Of a stretch of DNA of 64,000 nt, positions 35,101 to 47,700 are shown one piece after another. The DNA is from Lineus longissimus. Lineage: Eukaryota > Nemertea > Pilidiophora > Heteronemertea > Lineidae. Made by a program: the position numbers and the translations under genes. Positions within the stretch are counted from its first letter, which is position 1. Each line of letters starts with the position of its first letter. The stretch is taken from positions 19,103,292 to 19,167,291 of the forward strand of contig NC_088312.1 of the NCBI RefSeq assembly GCF_910592395.1. The letters run 5' to 3'. The notes under the pieces were generated by a model. It was not told the DNA's origin and searched no databases. It saw only the letters and a list, made by a program, of their open reading frames with translations.

Positions 35101-37182
35101 ACCTACAGACGTTTATTGGCCGTGTTTTGTAGTATTTGAGTTCTGAGCTAATGAGTGTTGTCAGCAATTAGCAACGCAGACTGTCATTTATTTTACACAG
35201 CAGCGATGTGCTATATTTATCATATACTTACTGTGGAAGAGTAACGTTTCGCGTGCAGGATATCTTTGCGAATTTTGCGAGGAGGTCTGCTCGCGAAAAT
35301 GTTCTGCCGAAATTGTACGCCGCGAAAACTGTCGACTGTTCGGTCTGTCCTGTTCGGTCTTGACGAATATAATCAATATCAATCGATGGAGATTGGCATG
35401 AGTCGGTGAGGTTGTGTTACTGATCCGGGACGGTTCGCTCGTCGTCCAGAACATGGCCTCTGATGGAGGAGGGATCAGGCTGATTCACTGCGTCCGGGGT
35501 GTATAGTCGAGATGCTTTTGGGAATGTTTACTGAATTACAGTTTGTTTTTGTACACGACTCCTTAGCTATTAAAGGGAGCCTTTAGGCAGCAGCAAGTCA
35601 GGTCAGATTAAAATACACGAAGTTGACAATAGAGGTATCTCCTATCTTACAGTACATTGAAGCAATTGGGCAAGTTTCGCAAGCATTACGAAGAACTCCG
35701 AAGGATGAAGTACGGAGTGTGTAAATGTAATTTATCACTAATTTTTAAAAACTTCCCGATTACTTATCAAACTACATGTAAACAGAGTCTATCAATTTGA
35801 AAGACTCTGGTGTAAACGATGATTTACGACTGCCGCGCTGATGAAATAGCACAGGACTTGATGGCACCACCGGCCTTCGAACTTTGTCGTTAGTATGGTT
35901 TGCGGAACCTGCCCACTCTTATTCTTAGCTCGTACGAGTATATTCATCGCTGAGTCAAACGCGAACCAAACTAGAGTTTTTCCCCTCTTACTTTGACTGT
36001 TAAATACGAAACTAGAGACAAAATCTTAAGAGTAAAACGAGTAAAATGCAGTAATTTTGGCGATATGAGTGACGTAAAATACAGTAACATTTGGCACTTT
36101 CTGCTCTTTACAGCAGTGTCAGAATGTATACTACAAAAAACATTTGTACAAAAGTTGAAATATTCAGTCTGTATTTATTTGATCTACACCACACATACCA
36201 TAAATACCAGTGCGACGTCCCTAGTATTTATACTAGAAAAAGTCAGTTTGTACCACAACAAATTCAATAATTGTAGCCTCTGACAGATAATTTGAGCGAT
36301 AACTACATCATAGTATTTTGATGGTGGAATACAGCGATAACTCATCACACCCGTTCGAAACAACGACAATCAGAGAAATGGGACTGGACAGAATGACAGG
36401 CGATTTGAGAAAACCATATTCAATTATGCTTCCCCAGAAACGGTCCATCACATGCCAGTAATTCAAATTCATCTACGCTTTATCATGTATAATATCCCAC
36501 TCTATAGTGCATGTGGATCCGGCCAAACTGTTAGTTAACCCGGTTACAAAAAAGGAGGGATTAAAAAAGTTTGATTTGGGCATCGTGTATGGTTTTGAAA
36601 TAGCGTGCACTCTTAAAATCAACCAGAAAAAATAACTATTTAATAGTTATGTTTTACCACTCTGGTAGTTGCTATTGCACAGACTAAGAAAGTAGTTGTT
36701 TTAACTATTAAAATAGTAAATATTAACCATTTTAGTGGTAGTTTTTACTACTTTTTTTAGGTTTTGAAAAGGACCTCACTCCCTGGCAAAGAATTTTTTA
36801 AAAATCAGATGCCAAGCCGTTACTGCCAGTGTACACTGGCTGTGGAATTCCCGAGACAGTCAATCGACATGCGATATCAAAGTTCATATCAAAACAAACT
36901 GCTACCAATCGAAAGAAAGGCGCATTGCATTATAACGGAGGGATCTTTTTGCTGGAACGTTGCGTCATGGAAATTACACATTGATTGATGGATTTTCATG
37001 ATTGGATAAGCTATCTCATGATCTAGTTTTATTATCGTGAACTAACTGTATCGTCGTTCGCCGGCCCTGAGTCAGTCCTGTTCAATCAAGTCTGGGATCT
37101 TTGCCCCATCTGTCTTGAATTCTTAATGCATGAACTACTTGATGGCTTTTATCTTAACCATGTTTTTTTGTTCTCTTTATAG
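32190..37182. other. Long stretch without coding exon; possible leader exon
   Basis: No coding exon was recognised across this stretch. A strong donor, AAAG/GTAAGT, lies after 33250 and follows about 400 bp of moderate-GC sequence without repeats. It is the best candidate I see for a non-coding first exon of the membrane-protein gene at 37183. This cannot be proven from sequence alone. A mariner-like word TACAGGGTGGCCC sits at 34672. Confidence 0.25.
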
Positions 37183-37192
37183 GACAAGCAAC

Positions 37193-39601
37193 ATGAAGAC
37201 TTCCGCTTACGTCATCACATCACTGCTCCTGAGCTTTTCCGGATCAGCTCTCTCCCAGACATGCGCAGAGAGAGCTTTCTGCGGAGTAAACGTCACCGAA
37301 ATGGACCAAATTAAGCACATGTTTGAACAGGACGTTGTGTCGTGGGGTATTCTTGGTGTGAACTTTTGGGTGAAAGGGATAGACTGGGATTCACCAAGTA
37401 ACGACAGCGACGACGTGTTTAATCCGAATTGGTGGAGCTGGTATTTGGAGGAGGCAGGTTCACTCATAGACATGCCACTGGACTATGATATTCTCTCAAT
37501 TGGTCTTTTATCATTAAGGATAAAAGATTATGATTTGGAGTTCACAAGTTCACCGCCAGGGTGTTTATCGGCGCTGCCCTATTCGTGTAAACGTCAGATT
37601 GTCCACGAAAAGTTGTTGATGATAACTCAACGTGACGAGGCTACGCATGATGAATTGATTTGTCAGACCGCTATGCATGAAAAATCTCTCCTAACTGGTA
37701 ACACAGTAGGATTATCCAAAAAGTGTTGTAAACGGGAGTCATTGAAGAATGGTACTGATGAATACACGAAAGACGGCGCTTGGCAAGGCCGCCATTACAG
37801 CGTCAAGCGCCTCCTGGTGTTTCTTTTTGGAACTGTACTACCCTTGTTTAGTATTCCCTTGGTCATGGCGTGGGCTGATTTCAAACCTTTGGATGTCGGT
37901 CATGGATTCGTAGACTACGCCAGTAACAAACTTTGCAAGTTCTGTCACTTTAAGCTCCGTGGATCCTCAAACCTACAGCCATTGGACCAACGTACAGTAA
38001 TCATGAGAGAAAACGACTTGATCGAATTTGAAGGCCCTGTTATGACACTCACGTCCATTGCTGATTTTGATTTCCCAATCAAAGCAGGAAAGATGAAATT
38101 CACGATCTTATTTCTGCTACAGTACATCCCAATCGGACTCTGGCTCTATTACTATAACGAGAAAAAGGACTCGATGAAGTATTTGGACTCTTGGGAAAAG
38201 ATTCTGTTCAATTTGCGTTTTAATCCATTCAGTTGGTTGTGCACGGATCCACAGTTCTGGCCCTACAAGTTTGCCCTTTTCCTCATTGTACTCAATAGCA
38301 TGTCCTTCGTAGGGTTGTGCATCTGGTGGTTATTAGAGTCTGCGGCAATTCGCAAAGCGTTCATGAATCTTTTAATCAAAAGCAGTTTGTACGGAAAGTT
38401 TAAAGGAAGGGGAAAATTCAAGGCACGACGCACGGGAGTCCCCCTGGAAAAGATATTTCGAAATCTTTTCATCGCGCTTTTCACGACTATAATGATCGGA
38501 ACTTACATGGTCGTCTTTAGCTTCTTTCATAGCGCTATCTACACTATAGGGGGCGTGGTGGTGAATATTGAACTGGTCGCATCATGGCTGACCGGCCTCG
38601 CTTTGGTCATATATTACGTTAACAAATCGTACACCGGGGTGAAAGCAAAGTACACTGATATTAAGAGACTGGTTTTTGAGGAGTCTTTGCTGTGGAAAGT
38701 CTACAAAGGATCGATTCTAATGACATGTGATGTTCTTGTGAACGACAGCGAAAACAACAAAATGGTGGACAGAGACAAACAAGTCTTCAAATACGAATGG
38801 GTGAAAGCAGAAGGCCCTATTTTATTGTATAATAAGGACAATAACTTGATGTTGCCAAGACGCATGTTCTTGAGAATATGTGAAAAGTTGGAGCCATTGA
38901 AGGAAAATGTCAAAAAGGCCGCGATTGATTTGACTTTTACGCTGTTTTTCTTAGGTCTAGTTGTATTCACGATTGCCGTTTTCAGACCTTATAATGCATC
39001 TAGTGAAATGAGTGTAGTTGTGACGTCAGTGGTCACGTTACTCACCGCGTTAATCCCGCAGTTAGCGGAAATGACGAATTGCCAGGAGCAGGATAATTTG
39101 GAGAAATCCGTTCTTCATTACAAGGTCAGGAAAGCTGTCCATAGTTACAGACCAAATTTCCGAACTCTGGTCGATACGAGCACGTTCAGTCCCAAGGCAA
39201 CCATGATTAGACGGCTCTCAAAAGAAGATTACAACGCTATTAACCCAGATATCATGGCGCCGCTCGGAACAAAGTTCATAGGGGATACAGACTCTGGTCT
39301 CCGGACCGCCAATGACTTTAATCCTTCGTCAAGTCTGCCCTCACCAGTCAACACCTTAGTACACGATGGTCTCAGACCGCCAATACTACCAACGATTCAT
39401 TCAGTTGGGTCCGCATCACCTTTGGTGGCCCAGAGAGCGAATAACAATGCCCGGAATGGTCACCGCCCGGCGGAGAGGTTAACTTCTAATGATAGTGGCT
39501 TGATGGTTTTAGATCTCCGGGGTGTTGAAGTCCAAAACCAACACGATCCGGATGAAGACGATCTTTTTATCGATGACTCTTTTCCGAAGACGGAGGTCTG
39601 A
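37193..39601 (+). CDS. Seven-pass membrane protein, function unknown
   Basis: 802 residues in one coding exon. A strong acceptor (TTCTCTTTATAG, exon from 37183) lies ten bases before ATG 37193, and the next residues form a signal peptide ending near SGSALSQ (22), so this start is preferred over the upstream in-frame ATG at 37130, which is intronic. The extracellular part (22-205) has about ten Cys and N-glycosylation sites at NVT, NDS and NGT. Membrane segments lie near 206-227, 302-321, 360-382, 425-449, 453-476, 577-597 and 606-626, and a hydrophilic acidic tail follows (630-802). Two loops share EGP-V/I followed by hydrophobic residues and a Pro (280 and 540). Proteins of this general build are numerous in marine invertebrates and mostly uncharacterised. 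I recognise no transporter, receptor or channel signature. Confidence 0.9.
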   Translation: MKTSAYVITSLLLSFSGSALSQTCAERAFCGVNVTEMDQIKHMFEQDVVSWGILGVNFWVKGIDWDSPSNDSDDVFNPNWWSWYLEEAGSLIDMPLDYDILSIGLLSLRIKDYDLEFTSSPPGCLSALPYSCKRQIVHEKLLMITQRDEATHDELICQTAMHEKSLLTGNTVGLSKKCCKRESLKNGTDEYTKDGAWQGRHYSVKRLLVFLFGTVLPLFSIPLVMAWADFKPLDVGHGFVDYASNKLCKFCHFKLRGSSNLQPLDQRTVIMRENDLIEFEGPVMTLTSIADFDFPIKAGKMKFTILFLLQYIPIGLWLYYYNEKKDSMKYLDSWEKILFNLRFNPFSWLCTDPQFWPYKFALFLIVLNSMSFVGLCIWWLLESAAIRKAFMNLLIKSSLYGKFKGRGKFKARRTGVPLEKIFRNLFIALFTTIMIGTYMVVFSFFHSAIYTIGGVVVNIELVASWLTGLALVIYYVNKSYTGVKAKYTDIKRLVFEESLLWKVYKGSILMTCDVLVNDSENNKMVDRDKQVFKYEWVKAEGPILLYNKDNNLMLPRRMFLRICEKLEPLKENVKKAAIDLTFTLFFLGLVVFTIAVFRPYNASSEMSVVVTSVVTLLTALIPQLAEMTNCQEQDNLEKSVLHYKVRKAVHSYRPNFRTLVDTSTFSPKATMIRRLSKEDYNAINPDIMAPLGTKFIGDTDSGLRTANDFNPSSSLPSPVNTLVHDGLRPPILPTIHSVGSASPLVAQRANNNARNGHRPAERLTSNDSGLMVLDLRGVEVQNQHDPDEDDLFIDDSFPKTEV

Positions 39602-39936
39602 ACCTAAAAACGTTGTAATTTGATTTTATCAAAAAGATGTATTATTTGATATTTTGGTGGTTAGTACTAACTAGGCTCACCCCAGACATGCCAGAGGCAT
39701 GGGTTTGCCAAATTTATGAAAATGAATTGATGAATTCAGCCGTCCATCTGGTGATATATCCACCTATCCATTACCCACTGAGAATCTCCGAGTGAAATTA
39801 TAACTTTTACCCCTGACCACATACAAACTATACCACAAAACGCAGCATGGTTATCCGGAAACTTTTTCGGAGGCGCAATCGTCACTTCAGTATATCACTG
39901 AATATGAACAGGATGAATGTGTCCACTAACATGACC

Positions 39937-39942
39937 AATAAA
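39937..39942 (+). terminator. Polyadenylation signal AATAAA
   Basis: Canonical AATAAA 336 bp after the stop of the membrane-protein gene, followed by a T-rich stretch. A second AATAAA lies at 40681-40686 and could give a longer 3' UTR. Confidence 0.55.
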
Positions 39943-39944
39943 AC

Positions 39945-42280
39945 ATGTTTTATTTGAACTTATCTATTGAATGTCAGAAAAAGAGTTTTTGGTGTTGTTT
40001 TTTCTTGAATTTGGCCAACACTGCTTGCCGAGACGACCGCGGCAACTAAAGTAATTCTTTCTCTAGGATGAGGCTACCAGCAAGAGAGGTCAAAAATCTG
40101 ATAAAAATATACAGAAGAAATGTTAAGAAAGACTAGAGGTGCCTTGAGTTAATAGAATAGGGGCTTGTAAGACAGTGCCGTTAGAAATGGCCTTATATGT
40201 AGTAAATATCATCAGGCAAGATAAACTGTCAGCGTGATATCTTATCCTGCCTGTCCCTACGAAGAGCTACTAACGACAACGTATGAAGTGTTTTAAATGT
40301 ATTTTTTATCAACGGTTTTTTTTCAAATTTTCCCCCCAATATCTTCTACAACTAAATATATCGTATACCCTATATGACATGTTCGATCTGGTGACTCTGA
40401 TTATCCACTCATGCAGTTTTTTTACTACATGTACTTTAAGCTCGGAGATAGAGTCGGAGTGGGAATCGAAAGGGTGCGTATCATCTCTATCGTATTGGCA
40501 AAAACTATGGCTGGAGACAGATGTGGTTAATCGACATGTCCCAGGTTATTGTACAAAAAATTGAGGTGTGGTTAGCTCTAAGCTACAGGTTGAGCCAGGC
40601 TGTCGTACATTCTGACTCTGAGAATATCATTCTCTGTAACGTAAGCTTTTAGCGAGTTCTTTTAGAAGATAGTTTTGTGTAAATAAAGTTATTTTTCATT
40701 AAAGCCGACTTCAGCATTTTGTTCTCCTGGCCAGTCTTCTGATATACCTCGGATCCAGTAGCTTCGTCTTAACCTGATTCGGAGAGATCCAATCCTCCAA
40801 TCCTCGCCATTGTTAACCATCGCTGTAAAGGTTATCGTTTTGTTAACTGGCAAATTTAACGTAGTCTGGAGATCCCACTGTGAGAGGTAGTGAGTCGCTT
40901 ATTTTCAACTGATTGCTCCAGTGGAGTTAGATATATTCGGTAGCCTATCTTGCCTATTGGTGTTAACTTCCCACCACCTGGCGTCCTACAAAAACAGTTG
41001 TTGCAGAAGGCATTCGACACTATGCTCATTTACCTGTGGTCTGCTTCTATAGCATTCCTAACGACCTGAGCGCCCGTGATTATGATGACGTTACATGTTG
41101 GGTAACGTGCCAAATTCGTATAGGCAGAGTGACGGGATCGGTTTAAAGGGGTAATGCGTGAGATTTAAGTTACCCGGAGGCTAATTTATCTCTGCTGGCC
41201 ACCATGTGTCGCCACTTGCAGTGTCACCCTTGTCCTCTAATGATGATTGTCACTTGTGTTCGGAGGCGGTTTCGAACATGGCATTCAAAGTTCAGGTTAG
41301 CCTCCGGTTACATTTTGTTGGTGAACTGTTTGTAACAGTTAAATGGTTGTTCAATGATCATGTCTGGAGAAGTCTCAGTCCGCTGGAAGCCACTTTGTAT
41401 GAAAAACAACAACACCACAACCACCAACAACAACATAATCTCTCATGCCCTTGTTATCACCGCCTCCACCAAAAAAACCCCGGAGAGCCGTTCGTTGGAT
41501 TGGTAAGATGCGTTTGAATCAGACTACGTATGATGCCATCTGGCAGTTTAGCTTCAAACGAACGAAACCACACTTCACCAACCTAATCGGCAAATCCAGA
41601 AAACTACTCACTGCTCATCCCTCTCCTGAACAAAGGACGCCATTGCCTCAGATCACTCAAGGAGGTTAGTCGTTAAAAATAATCACATTTTGAAACTCAC
41701 TACATTTCAGCAAGAATTAATAAAGACTAAGAATACGGAAGCAAAACTACGGCATTTTAACTAGCACCAAGTACCAACATTTGACAATAGGGGGCTTTTG
41801 CAAGATAATTCAGCTTCTACTCAATGGCTATCCGTACTATTGGTTGGTTGTTGCTTGATTTTTGTCACAAAATACATTTCTCAAATAGTGTAACTCGTTT
41901 ATATAATACAGAATGTAAAGCAATAATAGTGTGTTTTATATTTCTTGTATTTTCTAAAATTTTTCTTGAACTGTACATTTTGAAAGGTAACATGTATAAA
42001 TGTTGTACATTACATTAATCAAATATCAGATATCATTACATACAAAATTTGTCGCTTCTCAATTGATTAACGCAACACACTATGTTAATGCCCCTTACCT
42101 CACAGTGAAAGGAATTCAGGCCTTTCCCAATGCATGATCTTTCTTTAAACAATACCCGCTCGCACCCAGGCCTTATTGCCTATTGTGCTACTGTCTTAAT
42201 TTACAGTGGGTTATCAGAACAAATCTTTGTAACATTGAACCGTACGAAACCGTTCATGGGGTCGATGGGCCTACCTGCAA
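39945..42280. other. No gene recognised
   Basis: 3' flank of the membrane-protein gene and intergenic DNA. It has an imperfect hairpin at 40215-40255 (CAGGCAAGATAA and complement). Frames at 41206-41669 are Pro- and Gln-rich low-complexity and not convincing. Confidence 0.4.
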
Positions 42281-42291
42281 TGGCAACTTAA

Positions 42292-42874
42292 GCTGAAAGG
42301 ATGGATGTCGTCCTGGGTGCCGACAAATGGTATCCAGGTTCGAGATCGACTGGACAATAAGCACCCTGGGCGCCATTACACTAGAAAAATAGCACCCAGC
42401 TTCTTTTTGCCTTGCTTACGGATCTTAGGGACGAGGACGTTTCTTGCAATCTCGTTTTATCTCACGCCGTGGTACTTGCGGCATTAGCAGTGCTCGAAAT
42501 AAAAAGAACAGATAAACAGAAAAAAACGCGTTTAGGCCTATAGGTCATTGAAAGCACATTTCGGATATATCCCTCCTATACACCTTTTCTGAATAAATCA
42601 TCCAAAATGTGTTTTCAAAGACCTATAGGCCTAAACGCGTTTTTTTCTGTTTATCAGTTCTTTTTATTTCGAGCACTGCTAATGCCACAAGTACCACGGC
42701 GCGAGATAAAACGAGATTGCAAGAAACGTCCTCGTCCCTAAGATCCGTAAGCCAGGCAAAAAGAAGCTGGGTGCTATTAGTCTAGTGTAATGGCACCCAG
42801 GTTGCTTATTGTCCAGTCGATCTCGAACCTGGGTACCATTTGTCGGCACCCAGGACGACATCCACCCTTTCAGC
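42292..42874. mobile_element. 583-bp palindromic MITE, complete, 9-bp duplication
   Basis: Two arms of about 250 bp, starting GCTGAAAGGATGGATGTCG and ending with its complement, fold almost completely on each other around a small centre near 42575. GCAACTTAA is perfectly duplicated at 42283-42291 and 42875-42883. The 9-bp duplication points to Mutator-type transposition. Truncated relatives are at 23175 and 25935. Each arm is open for about 60 codons (WVPTNG..., LPGLRILG), but this is only a shadow of the repeat. Confidence 0.9.
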
Positions 42875-42889
42875 GCAACTTAACGTTAT

Positions 42890-44260
42890 GGAGAAGGGAG
42901 GATTCGCAACAGTTAGAAAGATCAGGATGAATTTTCTTAAATAAGAAAATTCATTATAATGTTAAAAGAATTTGGCCACTTATGAATACATGTAGTTATA
43001 AACGTCCAAAAAGCACAAGTGGCACAAGCAATATACTAAAATGGAAGTGTGCCACATTTGTATCTGGCTTCCTCTCGGTAATCCGGTAACATGATCGATA
43101 CAGACACGCCTGCACGGCGGCACTAGCCCTGGTGAAATTTGATGCATTGTTAGTTTTTGCGCATATTTTTCGCCCCCTTAGTTTGTAATACGTCAGTGTG
43201 AGTGGTCGATTCGGTTCACCTGTAGACAATGGCACATGTAGACAGATACTCATTCAGAATTGTCGCAGGTTTTAGAATTCAAATATTTTTTCTGATACTT
43301 CTTTCCCTTTAAATTAGAATTAGAATTAGAATTGTTCTCTACAAATAGCGATATCTTTATAATCGTTGGCCTCTCGCGTAGGAATAATCACCAATCTCCC
43401 TTTGCATCATTTTGTAAGAATTATTGTTTTATTCTTATGGTGGATGAGTACTGTGCACATGTACTGGGTAGGTATACGCTTATATTATTCTACATACATT
43501 TATTCTAAATTCTAATTTCTAAGCATACATACCTAAACCAACTGATTATGTGTCATGTAAAATAGGAGAATCAGCTTCTCGTAGTCGGGCCCGACCTCAA
43601 CCTCCCTATTAGGGCCTACATTTATTATACCACTACATGTAGGATTACAATTTTTCAACCCAAAAACCACGTGGGAGAAGTGCATTTACATGTACATTGT
43701 ATATACATTACAAATTGTGTACAAAAATCGCATTTTCCGTATTTGGTCGATCTCACGTACTGAATCCCTTTGGTGCTTTTCCTATGTCGGCTAATATGTG
43801 CGTATACAGTGGCTCCTCCTTTACATGAATGAGTTTATAATGAAGACTGTTCAGTCCGTCGACTTGAAAACGGCGGGTGCTCAGGTACAGTAGTTTCGCC
43901 CTGAAATGCAAAAGACATTGCAATCAGAGTGATATAATTAGGAGTATCATCAACTCGATACCAACGTTGGCGCATGTACTTGCGCTGCAATTCTAAGTGA
44001 TTCTTGGCAAAGTATCTGCTGTTAATTCACATGGTGGCGTGGCAAGGAAATTAGTTGATTAAATCATGATGATGGTAATACCATATCACGTTATGTCCAC
44101 ACTCATTTGTCCATGACGTCTCGGGCAGCATTGTACTCCGGGGACACACAGTTAGAAGCAACATGAGGTAGATAATGCTAATTGAACATGACTTGTCCAA
44201 GGTGCCCTTGCAGGGTGGCAGAGGTTCAGATTAGACTCAGGACTGCGCAGTTCCGGAACA
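42890..44260. other. No gene; TTAGAA microsatellite
   Basis: Only a short AGAATT-type microsatellite at 43314-43335 (a retroposon-tail-like word) and ACATGTACATT-type words near 43690. No exon recognised. Confidence 0.4.
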
Positions 44261-44264
44261 AGAT

Positions 44265-44709
44265 GAGACAAGACCACAATTGATTTTTTAAGCATTTTAG
44301 CAGTTAAATTGTCAATGTTTGACCGCGACGCATCAAAGAATGCGTCGAGTTGTGATACTGAAATTCGGATATGATATACGGGTTAGTCTTGCGAGTAACT
44401 GGTGCGATTTAAATTGGTGATTGACCACGGAATTTTTTTTTTAAATTGACAAGTTTGACACAAGTGGACATTTTTACCCATTTCGGCCATTTTCACTCCA
44501 AATTTGAACCCCCCCCCCCCCTATGGCCAGGTTGTCAAAATTCTAAATTATTTTTTTACCAAACAATTTATTTATATCTGTAGACTTGCCACAGCAAATA
44601 TTTTTTCAATACCTCTCCAAATATGTACTTGAGAGTAAAAAACATGCACTCGTCTAATTGATAGGCCTCGACCCTCCAACCTATGAATATTCATTAGTGG
44701 TCTTGTCTC
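44265..44709 (-). mobile_element. Module M0, inverted and diverged copy
   Basis: Bounded by GAGACAAGACCAC and GTGGTCTTGTCTC. It is the reverse complement of the M module of the adjacent array: the outer 100-190 bp on each side match closely while the centre differs and carries a 13-C run at 44509-44521. AGAT lies on both sides, a possible 4-bp target duplication. It faces the first array M across a 41-bp spacer, forming a foldback of about 930 bp. Confidence 0.8.
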
Positions 44710-44750
44710 AGATTTACTGAGTATTGATGGCGTCGCCATTACGTGAGTTC

Positions 44751-47700
44751 CTGCGCGAGACAAGACCACTAATGAATATTCATAGGTTGGAGGGTCCAGG
44801 CCTATCTATTAGACGAGTGCATGTTTTTTACTCTCAAGTACATATTTGGAGAGGTATTGAAAAAATATTTGTTGTGGCAAGTCTACAGATATAAAGAAAT
44901 TATTTGATGAAAAAATTAATTTCGAATTTTGCTAATTTGGTAATAGGGGGCGTGTTTTGAGTTTTTTCTGCCAGTTGGCTGAAAAGAGTGGAAATATCAA
45001 AGTCTGTCTAATTTGTCGATTAAAAAAAAATTTCCGTGGTCAATCACCATTTTATTTTTCACCATTTACTTGCCCGACTGTCCGGAATAACATAATCTAA
45101 ATTTCAGATTCACAACACCACGCGTTCTTTGATGCGTCGCGGTCAAACATTGACAATTTAACTGCTAAAAGGCTTAAAAAATCAATTGTGGTCTTGTCTC
45201 TATTTACACTACATTTTGGGTCAATATAGTGAAAAATTTGAATGTGCTCAAATCACTCTAATTCATTTAGAATATTGTATTGCTGATGATTTAAGGTCAA
45301 AACAAGCTAAAATAATGAGAAAAAAACTTAATTTGACCCAAATAAGAGTCAACCTAACCCCGGTCTAAGTTCGGTTTCATTTTTACAAGTCTTGTTGTGT
45401 TGCCATTCATTTTGTAATTTCTTTGAAACTACTTAGGCCTTGATTCTGAAAGTTGTTCCCTAAGCAGCAAAGATATTCCTAAATCACATCCTAAAGTTTC
45501 AGCTCCATAGCTTGCTTATTCTGGCCAGGGCAGGTCTTTGAATTTGGTGCTGTTGGGTGCAAAATCATGACTTTTTGTCGATTTTGTCCTCTTTCGTCGC
45601 TTTGGCACAGTTGTACCACTCTTTGAAATGTCTCTCATTTCTCCAGAAATGTCCAGATATGACTTTCCTTTGTTGGAGAGTTGTGGGATGTCATGTACAT
45701 TAGTTTGAAAAAAATCGCAAAATGTTAACCCCTGAAATGTACCTTCATTGAGACAAGACCACTAATGAATATTCATAGGTTGGAGGGTCCAGGCCTATCT
45801 ATTAGACGAGTGCATGTTTTTTACTCTCAAGTACATATTTGGAGAGGTATTGAAAAAATATTTGTTGTGGCAAGTCTACAGATATAAAGAAATTATTTGA
45901 TGAAAAAATTAATTTCGAATTTTGCTAATTTGGTAATAGGGGGCGTGTTTTGAGTTTTTTCTGCCAGTTGGCTGAAAAGAGTGGAAATATCAAAGTCTGT
46001 CTAATTTGTCGATTAAAAAAAAATTTCCGTGGTCAATCACCATTTTATTTTTCACCATTTACTTGCCCGACTGTCCGGAATAACATAATCTAAATTTCAG
46101 ATTCACAACACCACGCGTTCTTTGATGCGTCGCGGTCAAACATTGACAATTTAACTGCTAAAAGGCTTAAAAAATCAATTGTGGTCTTGTCTCTATTTAC
46201 ACTACATTTTGGGTCAATATAGTGAAAAATTTGAATGTGCTCAAATCACTCTAATTCATTTAGAATATTGTATTGCTGATGATTTAAGGTCAAAACAAGC
46301 TAAAATAATGAGAAAAAAACTTAATTTGACCCAAATAAGAGTCAACCTAACCCCGGTCTAAGTTCGGTTTCATTTTTACAAGTCTTGTTGTGTTGCCATT
46401 CATTTTGTAATTTCTTTGAAACTACTTAGGCCTTGATTCTGAAAGTTGTTCCCTAAGCAGCAAAGATATTCCTAAATCACATCCTAAAGTTTCAGCTCCA
46501 TAGCTTGCTTATTCTGGCCAGGGCAGGTCTTTGAATTTGGTGCTGTTGGGTGCAAAATCATGACTTTTTGTCGATTTTGTCCTCTTTCGTCGCTTTGGCA
46601 CAGTTGTACCACTCTTTGAAATGTCTCTCATTTCTCCAGAAATGTCCAGATATGACTTTCCTTTGTTGGAGAGTTGTGGGATGTCATGTACATTAGTTTG
46701 AAAAAAATCGCAAAATGTTAACCCCTGAAATGTACCTTCATTGAGACAAGACCACTAATGAATATTCATAGGTTGGAGGGTCCAGGCCTATCTATTAGAC
46801 GAGTGCATGTTTTTTACTCTCAAGTACATATTTGGAGAGGTATTGAAAAAATATTTGTTGTGGCAAGTCTACAGATATAAAGAAATTATTTGATGAAAAA
46901 ATTAATTTCGAATTTTGCTAATTTGGTAATAGGGGGCGTGTTTTGAGTTTTTTCTGCCAGTTGGCTGAAAAGAGTGGAAATATCAAAGTCTGTCTAATTT
47001 GTCGATTAAAAAAAAATTTCCGTGGTCAATCACCATTTTATTTTTCACCATTTACTTGCCCGACTGTCCGGAATAACATAATCTAAATTTCAGATTCACA
47101 ACACCACGCGTTCTTTGATGCGTCGCGGTCAAACATTGACAATTTAACTGCTAAAAGGCTTAAAAAATCAATTGTGGTCTTGTCTCTATTTACACTACAT
47201 TTTGGGTCAATATAGTGAAAAATTTGAATGTGCTCAAATCACTCTAATTCATTTAGAATATTGTATTGCTGATGATTTAAGGTCAAAACAAGCTAAAATA
47301 ATGAGAAAAAAACTTAATTTGACCCAAATAAGAGTCAACCTAACCCCGGTCTAAGTTCGGTTTCATTTTTACAAGTCTTGTTGTGTTGCCATTCATTTTG
47401 TAATTTCTTTGAAACTACTTAGGCCTTGATTCTGAAAGTTGTTCCCTAAGCAGCAAAGATATTCCTAAATCACATCCTAAAGTTTCAGCTCCATAGCTTG
47501 CTTATTCTGGCCAGGGCAGGTCTTTGAATTTGGTGCTGTTGGGTGCAAAATCATGACTTTTTGTCGATTTTGTCCTCTTTCGTCGCTTTGGCACAGTTGT
47601 ACCACTCTTTGAAATGTCTCTCATTTCTCCAGAAATGTCCAGATATGACTTTCCTTTGTTGGAGAGTTGTGGGATGTCATGTACATTAGTTTGAAAAAAA

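Noticed and set aside
37130-37192. Upstream in-frame ATG as start of the membrane protein
   Set aside because: A strong polypyrimidine tract and AG lie at 37167-37182 between it and ATG 37193, and only the latter gives a clean signal peptide.
42305-42861. Small proteins of the [14 protein letters not shown] type
   Set aside because: They appear in both arms of a palindromic transposon and in its other copies, so they are shadows of the repeat.
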